Below, piece after piece: positions 42,442-54,294 of a stretch of DNA of 56,488 nucleotides. The notes under the pieces were generated by a model, which saw only the letters and a program-made list of their open reading frames with translations, had not been told where the DNA came from and made no database searches. How positions within the stretch are numbered: position 1 is the first letter of the stretch; every line of letters begins with the position of its first letter. The DNA comes from Tomitella cavernea. GTDB lineage: Bacteria > Actinomycetota > Actinomycetes > Mycobacteriales > Mycobacteriaceae. The translations under genes and the position numbers were made by a program. Location of the stretch: NCBI RefSeq assembly GCF_016599145.1, contig NZ_JAENKO010000028.1, positions 1-56,488 of the forward strand, given 5' to 3'.

Positions 42442-45400
42442 TCAGGCGCCCAGGCAGCCCGCGCCGAGCAGCGCCTTGAGGTCGCCCATCAGCGCCGAGG
42501 TGGGATCGACGCGCAGCCGATCGTCCAGACGGAACAGGCGCACCTTGTCGCCCTCGCCGCTGACGAGCCGCAAGTGCACGTCCGAGGTGCCCGGGTGCCG
42601 GGTGAGCACCTGGCGCAGCGTCTCGACCTTGTCCGGGGTGCACATGCGCGTCGCCATCGTCACCGCCAGCGGCCGCGCCACGCCCACCGACGACAAGTCC
42701 GGCACCGCCAGGTCGTTGACGATGAGCGAGCGTCGCTCGTCGCGCTCGGAGATACGGCCCTTCAACAGGACGATGGCGTCGTCGGCGACGTCCATGCCCA
42801 GCACCGAATAGGTCTTGGGGAACAGCAGCACCTCGATGCCGCCGGTGAGGTCCTCGAGCTGCGCCGACGCCCACGGCAGCCCCTGCTTGTTCACCCGACG
42901 GTTGACCGACGAGAGGATGCCGCCCACCGACACCTGGGTGCCGTCCTTGACCTTGCCCTCGAGGATCGCGGGGATCGACGTGTCCGACTGGGCGGCCAGA
43001 ACGTGCTCGACCCCGTTGAGCGGGTGACCCGTGACGTACAGGCCCAGCATCTCGCGTTCGAGAGCCAGCCGGTGCTTGGTCTCCCACTCCTCGTCGGGCA
43101 CTGGGATGTCGAACACCGACGAGTTCTCCTCCGCGGCCCCGTCCCCGCCGAACAGGTCGAACTGGCCGATGGCCTCGGCCTTCTTGGTGCCCATCACGGC
43201 GTCTACGGCGTCGGAGTGCACCAGCAGCAACCCCTTGCGCGGATGCCCGAGCGAGTCGAAACCGCCCGCCTTGATCAGCGACTCGATCGCCTTCTTGCCG
43301 CAGGCCGCGGCGTCCACCTTGCCCAGATAGTCCGAGAACCCGGTGAACGCGCCCTTCTGCTCGCGCGCCGCGATGATCGACGACACCACGTTGGTGCCCA
43401 CGTTGCGCACCGCCGACAGGCCGAAGCGGATGTCTTCGCCGACCGAGGCGAAGTAGGTGCCGGACTCGTTGACGTCCGGCGGCAGCACCGTGATGCCCAG
43501 GTGGCGGCAGTCCGCCAGATACACCGCCGCCTTGTCCTTGTCGTCGCCCACCGAGGTGAGCAAGCCCGCCATGTACTCGGCAGGGTAGTTGGCCTTGAAG
43601 TACGCGGTCCAGTACGACACGAGCCCGTAGCCGGCGGCGTGCGACTTGTTGAACGCGTACCCGGCGAACGGCAGGATCGTATCCCACAACGCCTTGATCG
43701 CCTGCTTCGAGTAGCCGTTGTCCTGCATGCCCTTCTCGAAGCCCTCGAATTCGGCCTCGAGCACCGACGCCTTCTTCTTTCCCATGGCGCGGCGCAGGAT
43801 GTCTGCTCGGCCCAGCGAGTACCCGGCCACCTTCTGCGCGATCTGCATGATCTGCTCCTGGTAGACGATCAACCCGTAGGTGTCGGCCAGGATCTCCTTG
43901 AGCGGTTCCTCGAGCTCGGGGTGGATGGGCGTGACCTGCTGGCGGCTGTTCTTCCGGTCCGCGTAGTCGTTGTGGGCGTTCATGCCCATCGGCCCCGGCC
44001 GGTACAGCGCCAGCACCGCCACGATGTCTTCGAACCCGGTGGGCTGCATGCGCCGCAGCAGGTCACGCATGGCCACGCCGTCGAGCTGGAACACACCCAG
44101 CGTCTCGCCGCGTGCCAACAGCTCGTAGGTCTTGATGTCGTCCAGCGGAAGCGTGTCCAGGTCCAGCTCGACACCGCGGTTGGCCTTGAGGTTGTCGAGC
44201 GCGTCGCCGAGCACCGTGAGGTTGCGCAAGCCCAGGAAGTCCATCTTGAGCAGGCCGATCGCCTCGCACGACGGATAGTCCCACCCGGTGATGATGGCGC
44301 CGTCCTGGGCGCGTTTCCACAGCGGGATCGCATCCATGAGCGGCTCGGAGGACATGATCACCGCGCACGCGTGCACGCCCGCGTTGCGGATCAGTCCCTC
44401 GAGGCCCAGTGCGGTGTCGTAGATGGTGCGCACATCGGGATCGGTTTCGACGAGCGCACGCACCTCGGCCGCCTCCGCGTACCGCTCGTGCTCCGGGTCG
44501 GTGATGCCGACGACGGAGATGTCCTTGGCCATGACCGGCGGCGGCAGCGCCTTGGAGATCCGGTCGGCGATCTGGAAGCCGGGCTGGCCGAAGTGCACGC
44601 GGGCGGCGTCCTTGATGGCCGCCTTGGTCTTGATCGTGCCGAACGTGATGACCTGGGCCACCTTGTCCTCGCCCCAGCGGTCGGAGGCGTAGCGGACCAT
44701 CTCGCCGCGTCGGCGGTCGTCGAAGTCCATGTCGATATCGGGCATCGACACGCGCTCGGGATTGAGGAACCGCTCGAACAGCAGGCCGTGCGGCAGCGGA
44801 TCGATGTTGGTGATGCCCAGCGCGAAGGCCACGAGCGAGCCGGCCGCCGATCCGCGTCCCGGCCCCACGCGGATGCCCACCTCGTGCGCATGCCGTACCA
44901 GGTCGCCGACCACGAGGAAGTAGGCGGGGAACCCCATCTGCTCGATGACGCCGATCTCGTAGTCGGCCCGGTCCAGGTACGCCTGCGACGGCCCCGACGG
45001 GAACCGGCGCCGCAAACCGGCGGCAACCTCCTCGCGCAGCCACGACCCCTGCGTGTGCCCCTCTGGCACCGGGAAGATCGGCATCCGGTCGTGGTGGGTC
45101 CACACCTGCTCGTACGACTCGACGCGCTCGGCCACCAGCAGCGTGTTGTCGCACGCGCCGGGGACCTCGTCGTCGAACAGCGCGCGCATGTCCGACGCGG
45201 GCTTGAGGTAGTAGCCGTCGCCGTCGAACTTGAAACGGGTCGGATCGTTGAGCGTCTTGCCCGTCTGCAGGCACAGCAGCGCCTCGTGCGTCTGCGAGAA
45301 GTCCTGCTTGACGTAGTGGCAGTCGTTGGTGGCCAGCGGCGGGATCCCCAGCTGCCGGGAGATGTCCATCAGCCCCGAACGCACGCGGCGTTCGATCGAC

Positions 45401-46008
45401 AGGCCGTGGTCCATGACCTCCATGAAGAAGTTCTCTTCGCCGAAGATCTCCTGCCACTTCGCCGCCGCCTCGAGCGCCTCACGCTCGTGCCCCAGCCGCA
45501 GGCGGGTCTGCACCTCACCGGACGGGCACCCGGTGGTGGCGATGATGCCCTCGGCGTGCTCGGCGATGATGTCGGCGTCCATGCGGGCCCACTTGCCAAG
45601 CTGCCCCTCGATCGAGGCGAGCGAGGACAGCTTGAACAGGTTGCGCAGCCCCGTCGCATTGCGGGCGACCATCGTCATGTGCGTGTAGGCGCCGCTGCCG
45701 GAGACGTCGTCGGACTTCTGGCCGGGATCGCCCCACTTGATGCGCTTGGTGTTGAAACGCGACTCCGGGGCCACGTAGGCCTCGATGCCGATGATCGGCT
45801 TGATGTCCGCCTTGACGGCCTGGTTGTAGAAGTCGCTGGCGCCGAACATGTTGCCGTGGTCTGTCATGCCCACTGCCGTCATGCCCAGCCGGTGCGCCTC
45901 CGCGAAGAGCGCGTCGGTCTTGGCGGCACCGTCGAGCATCGAATACTCGGTGTGATTGTGCAGGTGCACAAAAGAACTGGAATCCCCCGACTGCACCGCG
46001 TCCGCCAC
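42442..46008 (-). CDS. dnaE1: DNA polymerase III alpha subunit
   Basis: Main replicative polymerase, 1188 residues. The N-terminal PHP domain starts [20 protein letters not shown] and continues [20 protein letters not shown]; its metal ligands are intact, consistent with the PHP proofreading exonuclease of mycobacterial DnaE1. The catalytic core has [20 protein letters not shown] and the aspartates in [19 protein letters not shown] (about residue 420), [19 protein letters not shown] and [18 protein letters not shown]. An OB fold near [14 protein letters not shown] and a C-terminal tail follow. GTG start at 46008; a weak AAAGGA lies upstream. Order with ilvA and rluD/lspA matches other mycolata. 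Confidence 0.97.
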   Translation of the reverse strand: MADAVQSGDSSSFVHLHNHTEYSMLDGAAKTDALFAEAHRLGMTAVGMTDHGNMFGASDFYNQAVKADIKPIIGIEAYVAPESRFNTKRIKWGDPGQKSDDVSGSGAYTHMTMVARNATGLRNLFKLSSLASIEGQLGKWARMDADIIAEHAEGIIATTGCPSGEVQTRLRLGHEREALEAAAKWQEIFGEENFFMEVMDHGLSIERRVRSGLMDISRQLGIPPLATNDCHYVKQDFSQTHEALLCLQTGKTLNDPTRFKFDGDGYYLKPASDMRALFDDEVPGACDNTLLVAERVESYEQVWTHHDRMPIFPVPEGHTQGSWLREEVAAGLRRRFPSGPSQAYLDRADYEIGVIEQMGFPAYFLVVGDLVRHAHEVGIRVGPGRGSAAGSLVAFALGITNIDPLPHGLLFERFLNPERVSMPDIDMDFDDRRRGEMVRYASDRWGEDKVAQVITFGTIKTKAAIKDAARVHFGQPGFQIADRISKALPPPVMAKDISVVGITDPEHERYAEAAEVRALVETDPDVRTIYDTALGLEGLIRNAGVHACAVIMSSEPLMDAIPLWKRAQDGAIITGWDYPSCEAIGLLKMDFLGLRNLTVLGDALDNLKANRGVELDLDTLPLDDIKTYELLARGETLGVFQLDGVAMRDLLRRMQPTGFEDIVAVLALYRPGPMGMNAHNDYADRKNSRQQVTPIHPELEEPLKEILADTYGLIVYQEQIMQIAQKVAGYSLGRADILRRAMGKKKASVLEAEFEGFEKGMQDNGYSKQAIKALWDTILPFAGYAFNKSHAAGYGLVSYWTAYFKANYPAEYMAGLLTSVGDDKDKAAVYLADCRHLGITVLPPDVNESGTYFASVGEDIRFGLSAVRNVGTNVVSSIIAAREQKGAFTGFSDYLGKVDAAACGKKAIESLIKAGGFDSLGHPRKGLLLVHSDAVDAVMGTKKAEAIGQFDLFGGDGAAEENSSVFDIPVPDEEWETKHRLALEREMLGLYVTGHPLNGVEHVLAAQSDTSIPAILEGKVKDGTQVSVGGILSSVNRRVNKQGLPWASAQLEDLTGGIEVLLFPKTYSVLGMDVADDAIVLLKGRISERDERRSLIVNDLAVPDLSSVGVARPLAVTMATRMCTPDKVETLRQVLTRHPGTSDVHLRLVSGEGDKVRLFRLDDRLRVDPTSALMGDLKALLGAGCLGA

Positions 46009-46131
46009 GTCCTGCCCGGTCCTTTCGCCGATTGCGCCCGGCCGGCGACGACCGCCACCGGCTGCCGACGAGTCTAGGCCGTCCCCGGCACCCGCGTCCC
46101 ACCCGTCCGCGCGCCGGATCGGCGCCCGCAG

Positions 46132-46848
46132 TCAGCGCAGGTACTGTACCGGCGGGCGCACCGCGAAGCTGCCGAACACCGCGTCCGCGGGCAGCGCTTC
46201 CACCGCCAGGACACCCGGGCGGCCGGCCACCGCGCGCAGGTCCCCGAGGGTGCCGTGCACCACCAATGCCATCACGCATGCGCATCCTCCGCGCAGCCCA
46301 TCGACCACCGCGGCCGCCACGGTTTCCCGCGACCCCGCAGCGTGCCCCGAACCGGCAGTGTCCCCCGATCCCGCAGCTTCCCCCGGAGCCGTGGCGAGCC
46401 CCGTGCGCTGCGCGACGACGTCGGCCGCACGGGACTGGGCGCGAGCCACCATCACGGCCGGGTCGTCCGTGGCGGGGACCTGCACGGGGGTCACCGGAGT
46501 CTGCGCCCCGTCGACGGGCACGTGGCTGAGCACCTCGGAAATGCGCATCGGTGCCGCCGAGCGGGCCGCCGCGTCCGCACTCACTCCCTGCTCGAAGGAG
46601 ACCAGCGCCCAGTGCAAGGCGTCCGGCGGCCCGCTCTCCGCGTCCGACGGGCCGCGCGCCTGCAGGCTCGCCGCCGCGCGCGCGGTGTACTCCGCGACCG
46701 TTTCGCCGCCGGCGGGGCCGAGCGCGTCCGTCGTCACGGTCGGCGGCGGGATCGGGTTGGCCCTGCCCACCAGGAACACCGCGATGACCACGGCGACGAT
46801 GACCACCACCGTCCACGCTTCGGCGGGGACGCGCCTCAGCGCCGTCAC
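46132..46848 (-). CDS. Membrane-anchored protein of unknown function coupled to rluD
   Basis: A 238-residue open frame whose GTG start overlaps the rluD stop (GTGA). One N-terminal membrane segment ([18 protein letters not shown]) is followed by a Pro-rich part and an external domain containing [21 protein letters not shown] low-complexity spacer ([20 protein letters not shown]) comes next, then [20 protein letters not shown] and [19 protein letters not shown]. No family was recognised. The two close cysteines might form a disulfide. The spacer is encoded by a degenerate 18-bp repeat near 46345-46400. Confidence 0.7.
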   Translation of the reverse strand: MTALRRVPAEAWTVVVIVAVVIAVFLVGRANPIPPPTVTTDALGPAGGETVAEYTARAAASLQARGPSDAESGPPDALHWALVSFEQGVSADAAARSAAPMRISEVLSHVPVDGAQTPVTPVQVPATDDPAVMVARAQSRAADVVAQRTGLATAPGEAAGSGDTAGSGHAAGSRETVAAAVVDGLRGGCACVMALVVHGTLGDLRAVAGRPGVLAVEALPADAVFGSFAVRPPVQYLR

Positions 46849-47774
46849 GCCGCCTCGCGCAGCACGTCCAGCCCGTACTGCAGGTCGTCCGGATACTCGC
46901 TGGTGAACTCCACCCAGCGGCCGTCCCCGGGGTGGGTGAACGCGAGCGAACGGGCATGCAACCACTGGCGTTCGAGGCGCAGCCGCTTGGCCAGCACCGG
47001 GTCGGCGCCGTAGGTCATGTCGCCGCAGCACGGGTGGTGCACGGCGGCGAAGTGCACGCGGATCTGGTGCGTGCGGCCGGTCTCCAGGTGCACGTCGAGC
47101 AGACTCGCGGCCCGGAACGCCTCCACCGTGTCGTAGTGGGTGACACTGTGCTTCCCGTCGGACCGCACCGCGAACTTCCACTCGTTGCCGCGGGCATGCC
47201 CGATGGGCGCGTCGATGGTGCCGCTGGACGGGTCCGGGTGCCCCTGGACCAGCGCGTGGTAGCGCTTGTCCACGGTGCGCTCCTTGAACGCACGCTTGAG
47301 CCGGGTGTAGGCGACCTCCGAGGCGGCCACCACCATGACGCCCGAGGTGCCCACGTCCAGCCGGTGCACGATCCCTTGGCGCTCGTGCACGCCGGAGGTG
47401 GAGATGCGGAATCCCGCGGCGGCCAGCCCGCCGACCACTGTGGGCCCCGTCCAGCCGACACCCGCGTGCGCCGCGACGCCCACGGGCTTGTCCACGACCA
47501 CGATGTGCTCGTCGGAATACAGGATGTCCATGCCGGGGACCGGTTCGGCGTCGACGGTCGGCGGCCGCTCGGGTTCGGGCATGTCCACGTCCAGCCACAC
47601 GCCGGCGCGCAGCCGGTCGGACTTGCCGCAGGCGGCGCCGTCGATGCGCACCGAACCGGACTCTGCCAGGTGCGCCACAGCCGTGCGCGACAGCCCGGTG
47701 AGCCGGGCGAGCGCGGCGTCGAGCCGCATCCCGTCCAACCCGTCGGGTACGGGGATCGTGCGTGTATCAGGCAT
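46845..47774 (-). CDS. rluD: Pseudouridine synthase, RluD/RluC type
   Basis: A 309-residue rRNA pseudouridine synthase. An S4 RNA-binding region comes first ([40 protein letters not shown]). The catalytic Asp is in [17 protein letters not shown], with [20 protein letters not shown] later. ATG 47774 overlaps the lspA gene by 8 nt; the longer frame is rejected because its extra part is the acidic lspA tail read in another frame. It is read between lspA and the unknown gene at 46132, all coupled. Confidence 0.94.
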   Translation of the reverse strand: MPDTRTIPVPDGLDGMRLDAALARLTGLSRTAVAHLAESGSVRIDGAACGKSDRLRAGVWLDVDMPEPERPPTVDAEPVPGMDILYSDEHIVVVDKPVGVAAHAGVGWTGPTVVGGLAAAGFRISTSGVHERQGIVHRLDVGTSGVMVVAASEVAYTRLKRAFKERTVDKRYHALVQGHPDPSSGTIDAPIGHARGNEWKFAVRSDGKHSVTHYDTVEAFRAASLLDVHLETGRTHQIRVHFAAVHHPCCGDMTYGADPVLAKRLRLERQWLHARSLAFTHPGDGRWVEFTSEYPDDLQYGLDVLREAA

Positions 47775-48480
47775 CGCGGGGCAGGTCCTTCCCGTCGGTG
47801 GTGTCGGCAGGCCCGGCGGCGTCGGACCCGGCATCGTCTGCGGAATCCGCTTCGTCTGCAGTGTCGGCATCGGATGCGGTCTCGGCATCGGACGGGGACC
47901 CCGTATCCCCAGTGGCCTCGGCATCCCCGACCGACACCGCATCGTCCGCGGACCCCGCCACGGGCCGCTGCTGCGGCTCCACGCCGAACAGCGCCAGCGC
48001 CGCCAGCAGGATCGCGCCGACGGTGATCCCCGAATCGGCGATGTTGAACACCGGGAACGAGCCGACCGCGATGAAGTCGACGACGTGCCCTTCGAGGGGC
48101 CCCGGCGCGCGGAAGAGCCTGTCGACGAGGTTGCCCAGAGCGCCGCCGAGCACCAGTCCCAGGCCCACGGCCCACCAGGCGGAGGTAAGCCTGCGGCCGT
48201 AGCGGATTATGCCGGCCACCACGAGCAGCGCGACGATCGTCAGTATCCAGGTCATGCCGGTGGCCATGGAGAAGGCCGCGCCCGGATTGCGGATGAGTGT
48301 AAAGCGGATGTCGTCGCCGATCAGCGGTACCGGCTGCCCCGGGGTCATCTTCGCGACGACGACCACCTTGGTGACGATGTCGAGCGTGAGCACGATCACG
48401 GCGATCGCGGCGAGCACCAGGGGGCGGCTGACGCGGCGTCCGCTCGCATCGCCCCCGCCGTGGTTCTGCTCGCCGGTCAT
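47767..48480 (-). CDS. lspA: Lipoprotein signal peptidase II
   Basis: Aspartyl protease that cleaves prolipoproteins at the membrane. The 237-residue product has four TM helices, [57 protein letters not shown], with catalytic aspartates in NLVDR and NIADS. The conserved enzyme ends at about residue 172; the remaining 65 residues are an unusual Asp/Ala/Ser/Thr-rich acidic tail ([19 protein letters not shown]). ATG 48480 is used; a GTG start at 48519 ([10 protein letters not shown]) is possible. Confidence 0.93.
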   Translation of the reverse strand: MTGEQNHGGGDASGRRVSRPLVLAAIAVIVLTLDIVTKVVVVAKMTPGQPVPLIGDDIRFTLIRNPGAAFSMATGMTWILTIVALLVVAGIIRYGRRLTSAWWAVGLGLVLGGALGNLVDRLFRAPGPLEGHVVDFIAVGSFPVFNIADSGITVGAILLAALALFGVEPQQRPVAGSADDAVSVGDAEATGDTGSPSDAETASDADTADEADSADDAGSDAAGPADTTDGKDLPRDA

Positions 48481-48562
48481 GATCTGCACGCCTCGTTCAC
48501 CCGATGCTCCCTCGCTCACCGTTCCATCATCCCCTACCGTGCGGACCGCTGCGGATGCGCCG

Positions 48563-48612
48563 CACACGCCACGGTGGCGTCGCCCGCGCGGGCGACGCCA
48601 CCGTGGCGTGTG
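48563..48612. terminator. Perfect 50-bp palindrome, strong terminator
   Basis: A 25-bp arm (48563-48587) is followed directly by its exact complement (48588-48612), with no spacer and no mismatch. It lies 13 nt after the end of the MTB12-like gene on the minus strand. There is no T-run; such GC-rich hairpins are proposed to act as terminators in actinobacteria. Confidence 0.8.
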
Positions 48613-48625
48613 TGTCGGTGCAGGA

Positions 48626-49159
48626 TCAGGCCGGGCAGGCCGGGCTCTGCACACCGATCACCGTGGCAAGGCCGCAGACGAAGTTGCCGTCGAGGCGCCA
48701 CGTGCCGTCGACCGCGATGAGCGTGGCCTCGCCGGTGTTGGTCTGGCCATTGAAGTTCGCGCTGAACGGCACCGACAGCACGTCGCCGTTGGGCGGCAGG
48801 ATGGGGCCGACAACCGCGATGTCCGTCAGCGAGCCGTCCGCCTTGGCCGCGGCGATCTTGTCCGAAAGTGTCTGCAGCAGCTGCGGGTCGGCCTCGAGGC
48901 CGGTGACCAGGTCCTGCTTCTGCTCGACCGGTACGGCCGGGTCCAGCGCGGTCTGCAGCTGGGTGTTGAGCTCGTCGACCGTCGGCGTCGGGGGCAGCGC
49001 GCTGTCCTGGGCGCCGTCCGCCGCGCCGGTCGTCTGTTCCGCCGCGGTGGTGGTGGTGGTGGGCGTGGTCGTGTCGCCGCCGTCCGAGCCGCACGCGGTC
49101 AGAGTCAGTGCGATGGCGGCACCCGCACCGAGTGCGGCGGCGGTTTTACGGAGATTCAC
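48626..49159 (-). CDS. MTB12-like low-molecular-weight antigen, lipoprotein
   Basis: A 177-residue exported protein. The signal [20 protein letters not shown] ends at a lipobox TAC|GSDGG, followed by a threonine-rich linker ([18 protein letters not shown]). The C-terminal domain, about residues 55-177 ([57 protein letters not shown]), resembles the MTB12/CFP-2 family of secreted mycobacterial antigens of unknown function. GTG 49159 has GAGGA seven bases upstream, which sets the start; the open frame goes further. A palindromic terminator follows. Confidence 0.82.
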   Translation of the reverse strand: MNLRKTAAALGAGAAIALTLTACGSDGGDTTTPTTTTTAAEQTTGAADGAQDSALPPTPTVDELNTQLQTALDPAVPVEQKQDLVTGLEADPQLLQTLSDKIAAAKADGSLTDIAVVGPILPPNGDVLSVPFSANFNGQTNTGEATLIAVDGTWRLDGNFVCGLATVIGVQSPACPA

Positions 49160-49290
49160 AGGCGAGTCCTCGTGGTTGGTCGACCGGAGCGTTTCCGGGT
49201 CTGCGAGCAGTTCCACCCGACGCGCCCGCACCGGCGGAAGCCGACGCCGACCCCCGCCGACCCGGCACCCGCGTCGGAATACTCGTACCA

Positions 49291-50730
49291 CTATGCCAAA
49301 TCGGTCCCCGCACCCGCCGGATCTGTGTCGTCCGCCACACTCCACCGTTCGGGCCAATCCAGGCTGGCGGCCGGGTCGGCCTGGGCCAGCGCGGCGTCCT
49401 CCGCGGGCAGAGTGACCACCGGACCGGGCCCGGAAGTGCGGGTTTCGAACCGGACCGTGACCACGCCGTGGCCGCTCCCCTGCACCCAGCCGTGCCCGCG
49501 ATCCGGGTGCCGCACATCGTCGCCGGCGCTCAGCGGCGTCCGGGCAGCGGCACGCGCATCCCCCGCGCCGACGCTCACATCACCGCCGACGCCCACATCA
49601 CCGCCGCCGCCTCGGTCACCCGGTTCATCGGCGTCCGCGGAGTCGAACTGCGGGAACAGGACCGTCTGCTGCAGTGCCGTCAGCCCCGCGAAGCCCACGC
49701 CCACCAGGCGGATGGGCCCCACCTCGCCGGGATCGACGGCCGCCTTCTGTGCGGCGGCGATGAGCACCGCCCGGTCCGTCGTCGCATAGGTGAGGGTTTT
49801 CGAACGCGTGACGGTGGACATGTCCGACTTGCGGAACTTGGCGATGACGGTCCGCGCGCCGCGCCCGTCGTGCAGCAGCCGCCGGTGCGCCGCCTCACCG
49901 GTTGCCTGGACGGCGCCCCGGATCTCGCGGCGGGTGAGCAGGTCGGTGGCGAACGTGGTCTCGGCGCTGACCTGCTTGGCCTCCGCGCGCTCGGCGACGA
50001 GCCTGTCGTCGATGCCGCGCGCGAGCGCGTGCAGCGCCGGTCCCACCGTCGAACCCAACAGCGAGACCACCTCCGCGTGCCCGAGCGCGGCGAACTGCCC
50101 GATCGACTCCACCCCCACCTTGCGCAGCCGTTCATCTGCCACGGGCCCGATCCCCCACAGCTTCCGCACCGGCAGCGGGTCCATCTCCGCCCGCTCCCGC
50201 GCCAGAGCGATCACCTTCTGACCGCGCGGCTTCGCCAGCCCGGATGCGATCTTCGCCACCTGTTTCCCCGAGCCCGCCCCTACCGAGGCGACGAGCCCCG
50301 TCTCGTCGTAGACGGCGTCCCGCAGGCGTGAGCAGAAGCGTTCGACGTCCTCCGGGCCCGCGCCTACGAGCTCGCCGGGCTCGGCGAAGGCCTCGTCCAG
50401 CGACAGCTGCTCGATCACCGGGACGAGACCGCGCACGACGGCGAACACCCGCCGGCCCGCCAGCCGGTAGAGGCGGCCGCGGGGCGGCACCACGACGGCC
50501 CGCAGACCCACCAGGCGCCGCGCCTGATGCATGGGCATCGCGGAATGCGCACCGTAGGCGCGGGCCTCGTAGCTCGCCCCCGCGACGACCCCGCGCGGGC
50601 CCGCGCCGCCGACCAGCACCGGACGACCGCGCAGCGTAGGCCGCGTCAGCTGCTCCACGGACGCGAAGAACGAATCCATATCCATGTGCAGCACCCAGCG
50701 CTGCGCACCCGCCCCGGTCACCGTCACCAC
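49291..50730 (-). CDS. dinB: DNA polymerase IV (Y family, DinB1-like)
   Basis: A 479-residue translesion polymerase. Catalytic residues Asp17 ([14 protein letters not shown]), Asp112 and Glu113 (QLSLDEAF) are present. The order of palm, fingers, thumb and little finger follows, with ISKE-like [22 protein letters not shown] (residues 355-359) is a beta-clamp-binding motif. The last 100 residues add a low-complexity spacer ([17 protein letters not shown]) and a tail ([19 protein letters not shown]) that appear in the longer DinB1 proteins of mycolata. The start is uncertain: several GTGs lie in the repeat-rich 50700-50760 region; GTG 50730 is the first. Confidence 0.94.
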   Translation of the reverse strand: MVTVTGAGAQRWVLHMDMDSFFASVEQLTRPTLRGRPVLVGGAGPRGVVAGASYEARAYGAHSAMPMHQARRLVGLRAVVVPPRGRLYRLAGRRVFAVVRGLVPVIEQLSLDEAFAEPGELVGAGPEDVERFCSRLRDAVYDETGLVASVGAGSGKQVAKIASGLAKPRGQKVIALARERAEMDPLPVRKLWGIGPVADERLRKVGVESIGQFAALGHAEVVSLLGSTVGPALHALARGIDDRLVAERAEAKQVSAETTFATDLLTRREIRGAVQATGEAAHRRLLHDGRGARTVIAKFRKSDMSTVTRSKTLTYATTDRAVLIAAAQKAAVDPGEVGPIRLVGVGFAGLTALQQTVLFPQFDSADADEPGDRGGGGDVGVGGDVSVGAGDARAAARTPLSAGDDVRHPDRGHGWVQGSGHGVVTVRFETRTSGPGPVVTLPAEDAALAQADPAASLDWPERWSVADDTDPAGAGTDLA

Positions 50731-50794
50731 GCCGTCCCCGTCACCACGCCGTCACCGCCGCCGATCAGTCACCACCGTCGCACAACCGGCAGGG

Positions 50795-53700
50795 TCAAGC
50801 CCTGTCCAACACGGCCCGCACGCCATCGCCCAGCTCCACCACCGCATCGTCGCCGTCGACCGTGGCGAAGGCGAGCTCGGTGGCGAGGACCTCGCCGGCG
50901 ATGAGGTCGCCATGCACGCGCGCGCGCTCCGCGAACCGGTCGGGCACGTCGAGGGTCAGGCGGATACGGTCCGAGATGTCCAGGCCCGCGCTGCGGCGCG
51001 CGTCCTGCAGTTCGCGGATGCGGTCCTTCGCCCAGCCCTCGGCCTCCAGCTCCTCGGTCACCTCCGTGTCGAGCACCACGAGACCGGCGCCGCCGGGCAG
51101 CGCCGCGGTGGAGTCCTCCTCCGCGGCGACGAGCCGGCTGGTGTACTCGCCATCGGCGAGCGCGATGCCCGCCGCGACGACGGTGCCGTCCGCCCCCTGC
51201 GCCCAGTCGCCGGACTTGACCGCCTTGATGACCTTCTGCACGTCCTTGCCCAGGCGCGGGCCCGCGGACCGCGCGTTGACGACGAGTTCGAACCTGCCGT
51301 GCGTGTCGACGTCCGTGGTGAGTTCGACGTTCTTCACGTTCACCTCGTCGGCGATGAGGTCGGTGAACGGCCGCAGCGCGCCGGCCCCGTCGGCCGCCAC
51401 GGTGAGGGACCGCAGCGGCAGACGCACGCGCAGCTTGTTGGACTTGCGCACGCCCAGCGCCGCGGAGCACACGCTGCGGACGTCGTCCATGGCCGCCACC
51501 AGCTGCGGATCGGCGGGCAGCACGTCCGTTTCCGGCCAGTCGGTGAGGTGCACCGAACGTCCGCCGGTGAGCCCCCGCCAGATCACCTCGGTGGCCAACG
51601 GCAGCAACGGCGCCGCCAACCGAGTGAGCACCTCGAGCACCGTGTGCAGCGTGTCGAACGCATCCGGCTCGGCCTCGCAGCCCGCCCAGAAGCGGGGCCG
51701 GGAGCGGCGCACATACCAGTTGGTGAGCGCGTCGCAGAAGCCGCGCAGCAGATCGCAGGCACGCGCCACGTCGAGATCGTCGAGCGCGGCGGTCATCTCG
51801 TCGCGGCACAGCGCGAGCTTGGCCAGGATGTACCGGTCGAGCACGTGCTGCGAATCGGTGCGCCACTTGCCCGGGCGCTCGGCATAGAGCTGCAGGAAGC
51901 CCCACGAGTTCCACAGTGGGAGCAGCGCCTGCCGCACGCCCTCGCGGATGCCCTGCTCGGTGACGACGAGGTTGCCTCCGCGCAGGATCGGCGACGACAT
52001 GAGGAACCAGCGCATCGCGTCGGAGCCGTCGCGGTCGAACACCTCGGAGACGTCCGGATAGTTGCGTTTGGACTTGCTCATCTTCTGGCCGTCGTCGCCG
52101 AGCACGATCCCGTGCGAAACGCATGTGCGGAACGCCGGCCGGTCGAAGATCGCCGTCGACAAGACGTGCAGCGTGTAGAACCAGCCGCGGGTCTGCCCGA
52201 TGTACTCGACGATGAAGTCGCCGGGGAAGTGGGAGTCGAACCACTCGCCGTTGTCGAACGGGTAGTGCACCTGCGCGTACGGCATCGACCCGGAGTCGAA
52301 CCACACGTCGAGCACGTCCGGGATGCGCCGCATCGTCGCGCGCCCGGTGGGGTCGTCCGGGTTGGGCCGGGTGAGCTCGTCGATGTACGGGCGGTGCAGG
52401 TCGGCCGGGCGCACGCCGAAGTCGCGTTCCAGCTCATCGAGACTGCCGTACACGTCCACACGGGGGTGCTCGGCGTCGTCGGACACCCACACCGGGATCG
52501 GCGTGCCCCAGTAGCGGTTGCGGGAGATCGACCAATCTCGCGCGCCCTCGAGCCACTTGCCGAACTGTCCGCGGCCGATGTGCGACGGGTACCAGGTGAT
52601 CTGCTCGTTCAGCTCCACCATTCGGTCGCGGAACTCGGTGACCTTGATGAACCAGGAGGACACCGCGCGGTAGATCAGCGGATTCCCGCACCGCCAGCAG
52701 TGCGGATACGAGTGCTCGTAGGTCTCGTGCCGCACCAGCCAGGCGCCGCTTGCAGCGACCGGGCCCGACGCGTTCTTCAGGTCGCGGATGATCCGTGGGT
52801 TCGCGTCGAAGACCAGCTCGCCCACGTAGTCGGTCACCTGGGAGTCGAACCGGCCGCGCGCGTCCACCGGCGTGACCGGAGTGATCCCGGCGGCGTCGGT
52901 GACCACCTTGTCGTCCTCGCCGTAGGCGGGTGCGATGTGCACGATGCCGGTGCCGTCGTCGGTGGTGACGTAGTCCGCCGCCATCACGCGGAAGGCGTTC
53001 TCGGCGCCGGTGAAGTACGGGAACGGCGGCACGTAGCGCAGGCCCAACAGCTCCCCGCCGGTGAAGTGCGCGAGCACCTCGGGGTCCTCCCCCAGTTCCT
53101 TGGCGTAGGCGCCCACGCGCGCCTCGGCCAGCAGGGCGCGGCGCCCGCTGGGCCCCGCCGCGAGCACGTAGCGGACCTCCGGGTGCACAGCGGCGGCCAT
53201 GTTCGACGGCAACGTCCACGGCGTGGTGGTCCACACCAGCAGGTGCGCGCCGTCCAGCCGCTCGAACGGGCCCGCGCCATTGCCGTCGATCCGGAAACCG
53301 ACGGTGATCGCCGGGTCCTGACGCGACTTGTAGACGTCGTCGTCCATCCGCAGCTCGTGGTTGGACAGCGGGGTCTCGTCGCGCCAGCAGTACGGGAGCA
53401 CCCGGTAGCCCTCGTAGGCCAGGCCCTTGTCATAGAGCTGCTTGAACGCCCAGATCACCGATTCCATGAAGGTGACGTCGAGCGTTTTGTAGTCGCGGTC
53501 GAAGTCGACCCAACGCGCCTGCCGCGTGACGTACTCTCGCCATTCGTCGGTGTACTCGAGCACGGAGGACCGGCACGCCTCGTTGAACGCGGCGATGCCC
53601 ATGGTGTCGATCTGCGACTTGTCCGTGATCCCCAGTTGGCGTTCGGCCTCCAGTTCCGCCGGCAGGCCGTGCGTGTCCCACCCGAAGCGCCGGTCGACGA

Positions 53701-54004
53701 GCTTGCCGCGCATGGTCTGGTAACGGGGCACGATGTCTTTGACGTACCCGGTGAGCAGGTGGCCGTAGTGCGGCAGGCCGTTGGCGAACGGGGGCCCGTC
53801 ATAGAAGACGAACTCCTCAGCGCCCGCGCGCCGGCGCATGCTCTCCTGGAAAGTGCCGTCCGCGGCCCAGAACGCGAGCACGCGTTCCTCCATCGCCGGG
53901 AAATCGGCGGAACCCTTGCTGTGGCCGCCGGTGAGGTCGACACGCGGGTAGGCCGTGGCGGCGGTACTGCTGTCACCGGATCCGGGGTGTTGGGGGTCGG
54001 TCAC
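50795..54004 (-). CDS. ileS: Isoleucyl-tRNA synthetase (eukaryote-like type)
   Basis: A 1069-residue class I synthetase charging tRNA-Ile. The HIGH motif is PHYGH (residues 78-82) in [18 protein letters not shown], and KMSKS is present ([15 protein letters not shown], about residue 640). The CP1 editing domain and [18 protein letters not shown] show the type-2, eukaryote-like form known from mycobacteria and associated with lower mupirocin sensitivity. GTG start at 54004; GGGAG at 54013-54017 stands eight bases upstream. The leader is an isoleucine T-box. Confidence 0.97.
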   Translation of the reverse strand: MTDPQHPGSGDSSTAATAYPRVDLTGGHSKGSADFPAMEERVLAFWAADGTFQESMRRRAGAEEFVFYDGPPFANGLPHYGHLLTGYVKDIVPRYQTMRGKLVDRRFGWDTHGLPAELEAERQLGITDKSQIDTMGIAAFNEACRSSVLEYTDEWREYVTRQARWVDFDRDYKTLDVTFMESVIWAFKQLYDKGLAYEGYRVLPYCWRDETPLSNHELRMDDDVYKSRQDPAITVGFRIDGNGAGPFERLDGAHLLVWTTTPWTLPSNMAAAVHPEVRYVLAAGPSGRRALLAEARVGAYAKELGEDPEVLAHFTGGELLGLRYVPPFPYFTGAENAFRVMAADYVTTDDGTGIVHIAPAYGEDDKVVTDAAGITPVTPVDARGRFDSQVTDYVGELVFDANPRIIRDLKNASGPVAASGAWLVRHETYEHSYPHCWRCGNPLIYRAVSSWFIKVTEFRDRMVELNEQITWYPSHIGRGQFGKWLEGARDWSISRNRYWGTPIPVWVSDDAEHPRVDVYGSLDELERDFGVRPADLHRPYIDELTRPNPDDPTGRATMRRIPDVLDVWFDSGSMPYAQVHYPFDNGEWFDSHFPGDFIVEYIGQTRGWFYTLHVLSTAIFDRPAFRTCVSHGIVLGDDGQKMSKSKRNYPDVSEVFDRDGSDAMRWFLMSSPILRGGNLVVTEQGIREGVRQALLPLWNSWGFLQLYAERPGKWRTDSQHVLDRYILAKLALCRDEMTAALDDLDVARACDLLRGFCDALTNWYVRRSRPRFWAGCEAEPDAFDTLHTVLEVLTRLAAPLLPLATEVIWRGLTGGRSVHLTDWPETDVLPADPQLVAAMDDVRSVCSAALGVRKSNKLRVRLPLRSLTVAADGAGALRPFTDLIADEVNVKNVELTTDVDTHGRFELVVNARSAGPRLGKDVQKVIKAVKSGDWAQGADGTVVAAGIALADGEYTSRLVAAEEDSTAALPGGAGLVVLDTEVTEELEAEGWAKDRIRELQDARRSAGLDISDRIRLTLDVPDRFAERARVHGDLIAGEVLATELAFATVDGDDAVVELGDGVRAVLDRA

Positions 54005-54288
54005 TGTTCAGGCTCCCTACGTGCCAGTTTCCTCGTGCACCCGCGCCGCGGGCCACCTTGACTCGGCACGGGGACGACGCGCCTGCGCCGCGGTACCACC
54101 CCGCTTACCCGGCCGCGCTGTGCAGGCCGGGTCGCTCGTGAGGGCTGTGACGGGCCCGCCCGTCCGGGTCTACTGGGCGGACGGACGCCGACCCGCGATG
54201 CGGGTCGGCGTGCGTGCCGCTGTTCTTCCGGAGGCTCCCCGGTGATCGCCGGATCAACGCCGCGGCCCCCGAAAGGGGAACCGCACTG
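54005..54288 (-). promoter_or_regulatory. Isoleucine T-box riboswitch in the ileS leader
   Basis: The minus strand at 54102..54088 reads GGGGTGGTACCGCGG, the T-box core that pairs with the tRNA acceptor end. The Ile codon ATC (54246..54244) lies in the region GCGATCACCGGGGAGCC, typical of the short Stem I of actinobacterial ileS leaders. An 11-bp hairpin (54186-54210) and a GC-rich stem with AGTAGA inside (54156-54180) are candidate Stem II elements. A stem between 54061-54070 and 54020-54028 abuts the SD, so control is probably translational. A TAGAGT -10 (54300..54295) overlaps the stop of the preceding gene. Confidence 0.9.
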
Positions 54289-54294
54289 GCGCCA

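Noticed and set aside
42220-46077. 1285-codon open frame on the plus strand opposite dnaE1
   Set aside because: Composition is His/Arg/Gln-rich without any motif, and it is antisense to a clear DnaE1; high GC keeps the opposite frame open.
50731-50794. LexA box upstream of dinB
   Set aside because: The region has GTCACC-type repeats only; no TCGAAC/GTTCGA-like site was seen.
50684-54061. 1125-codon open frame on the plus strand opposite ileS
   Set aside because: Same reason: an antisense shadow of the synthetase gene, crossing the T-box as well.
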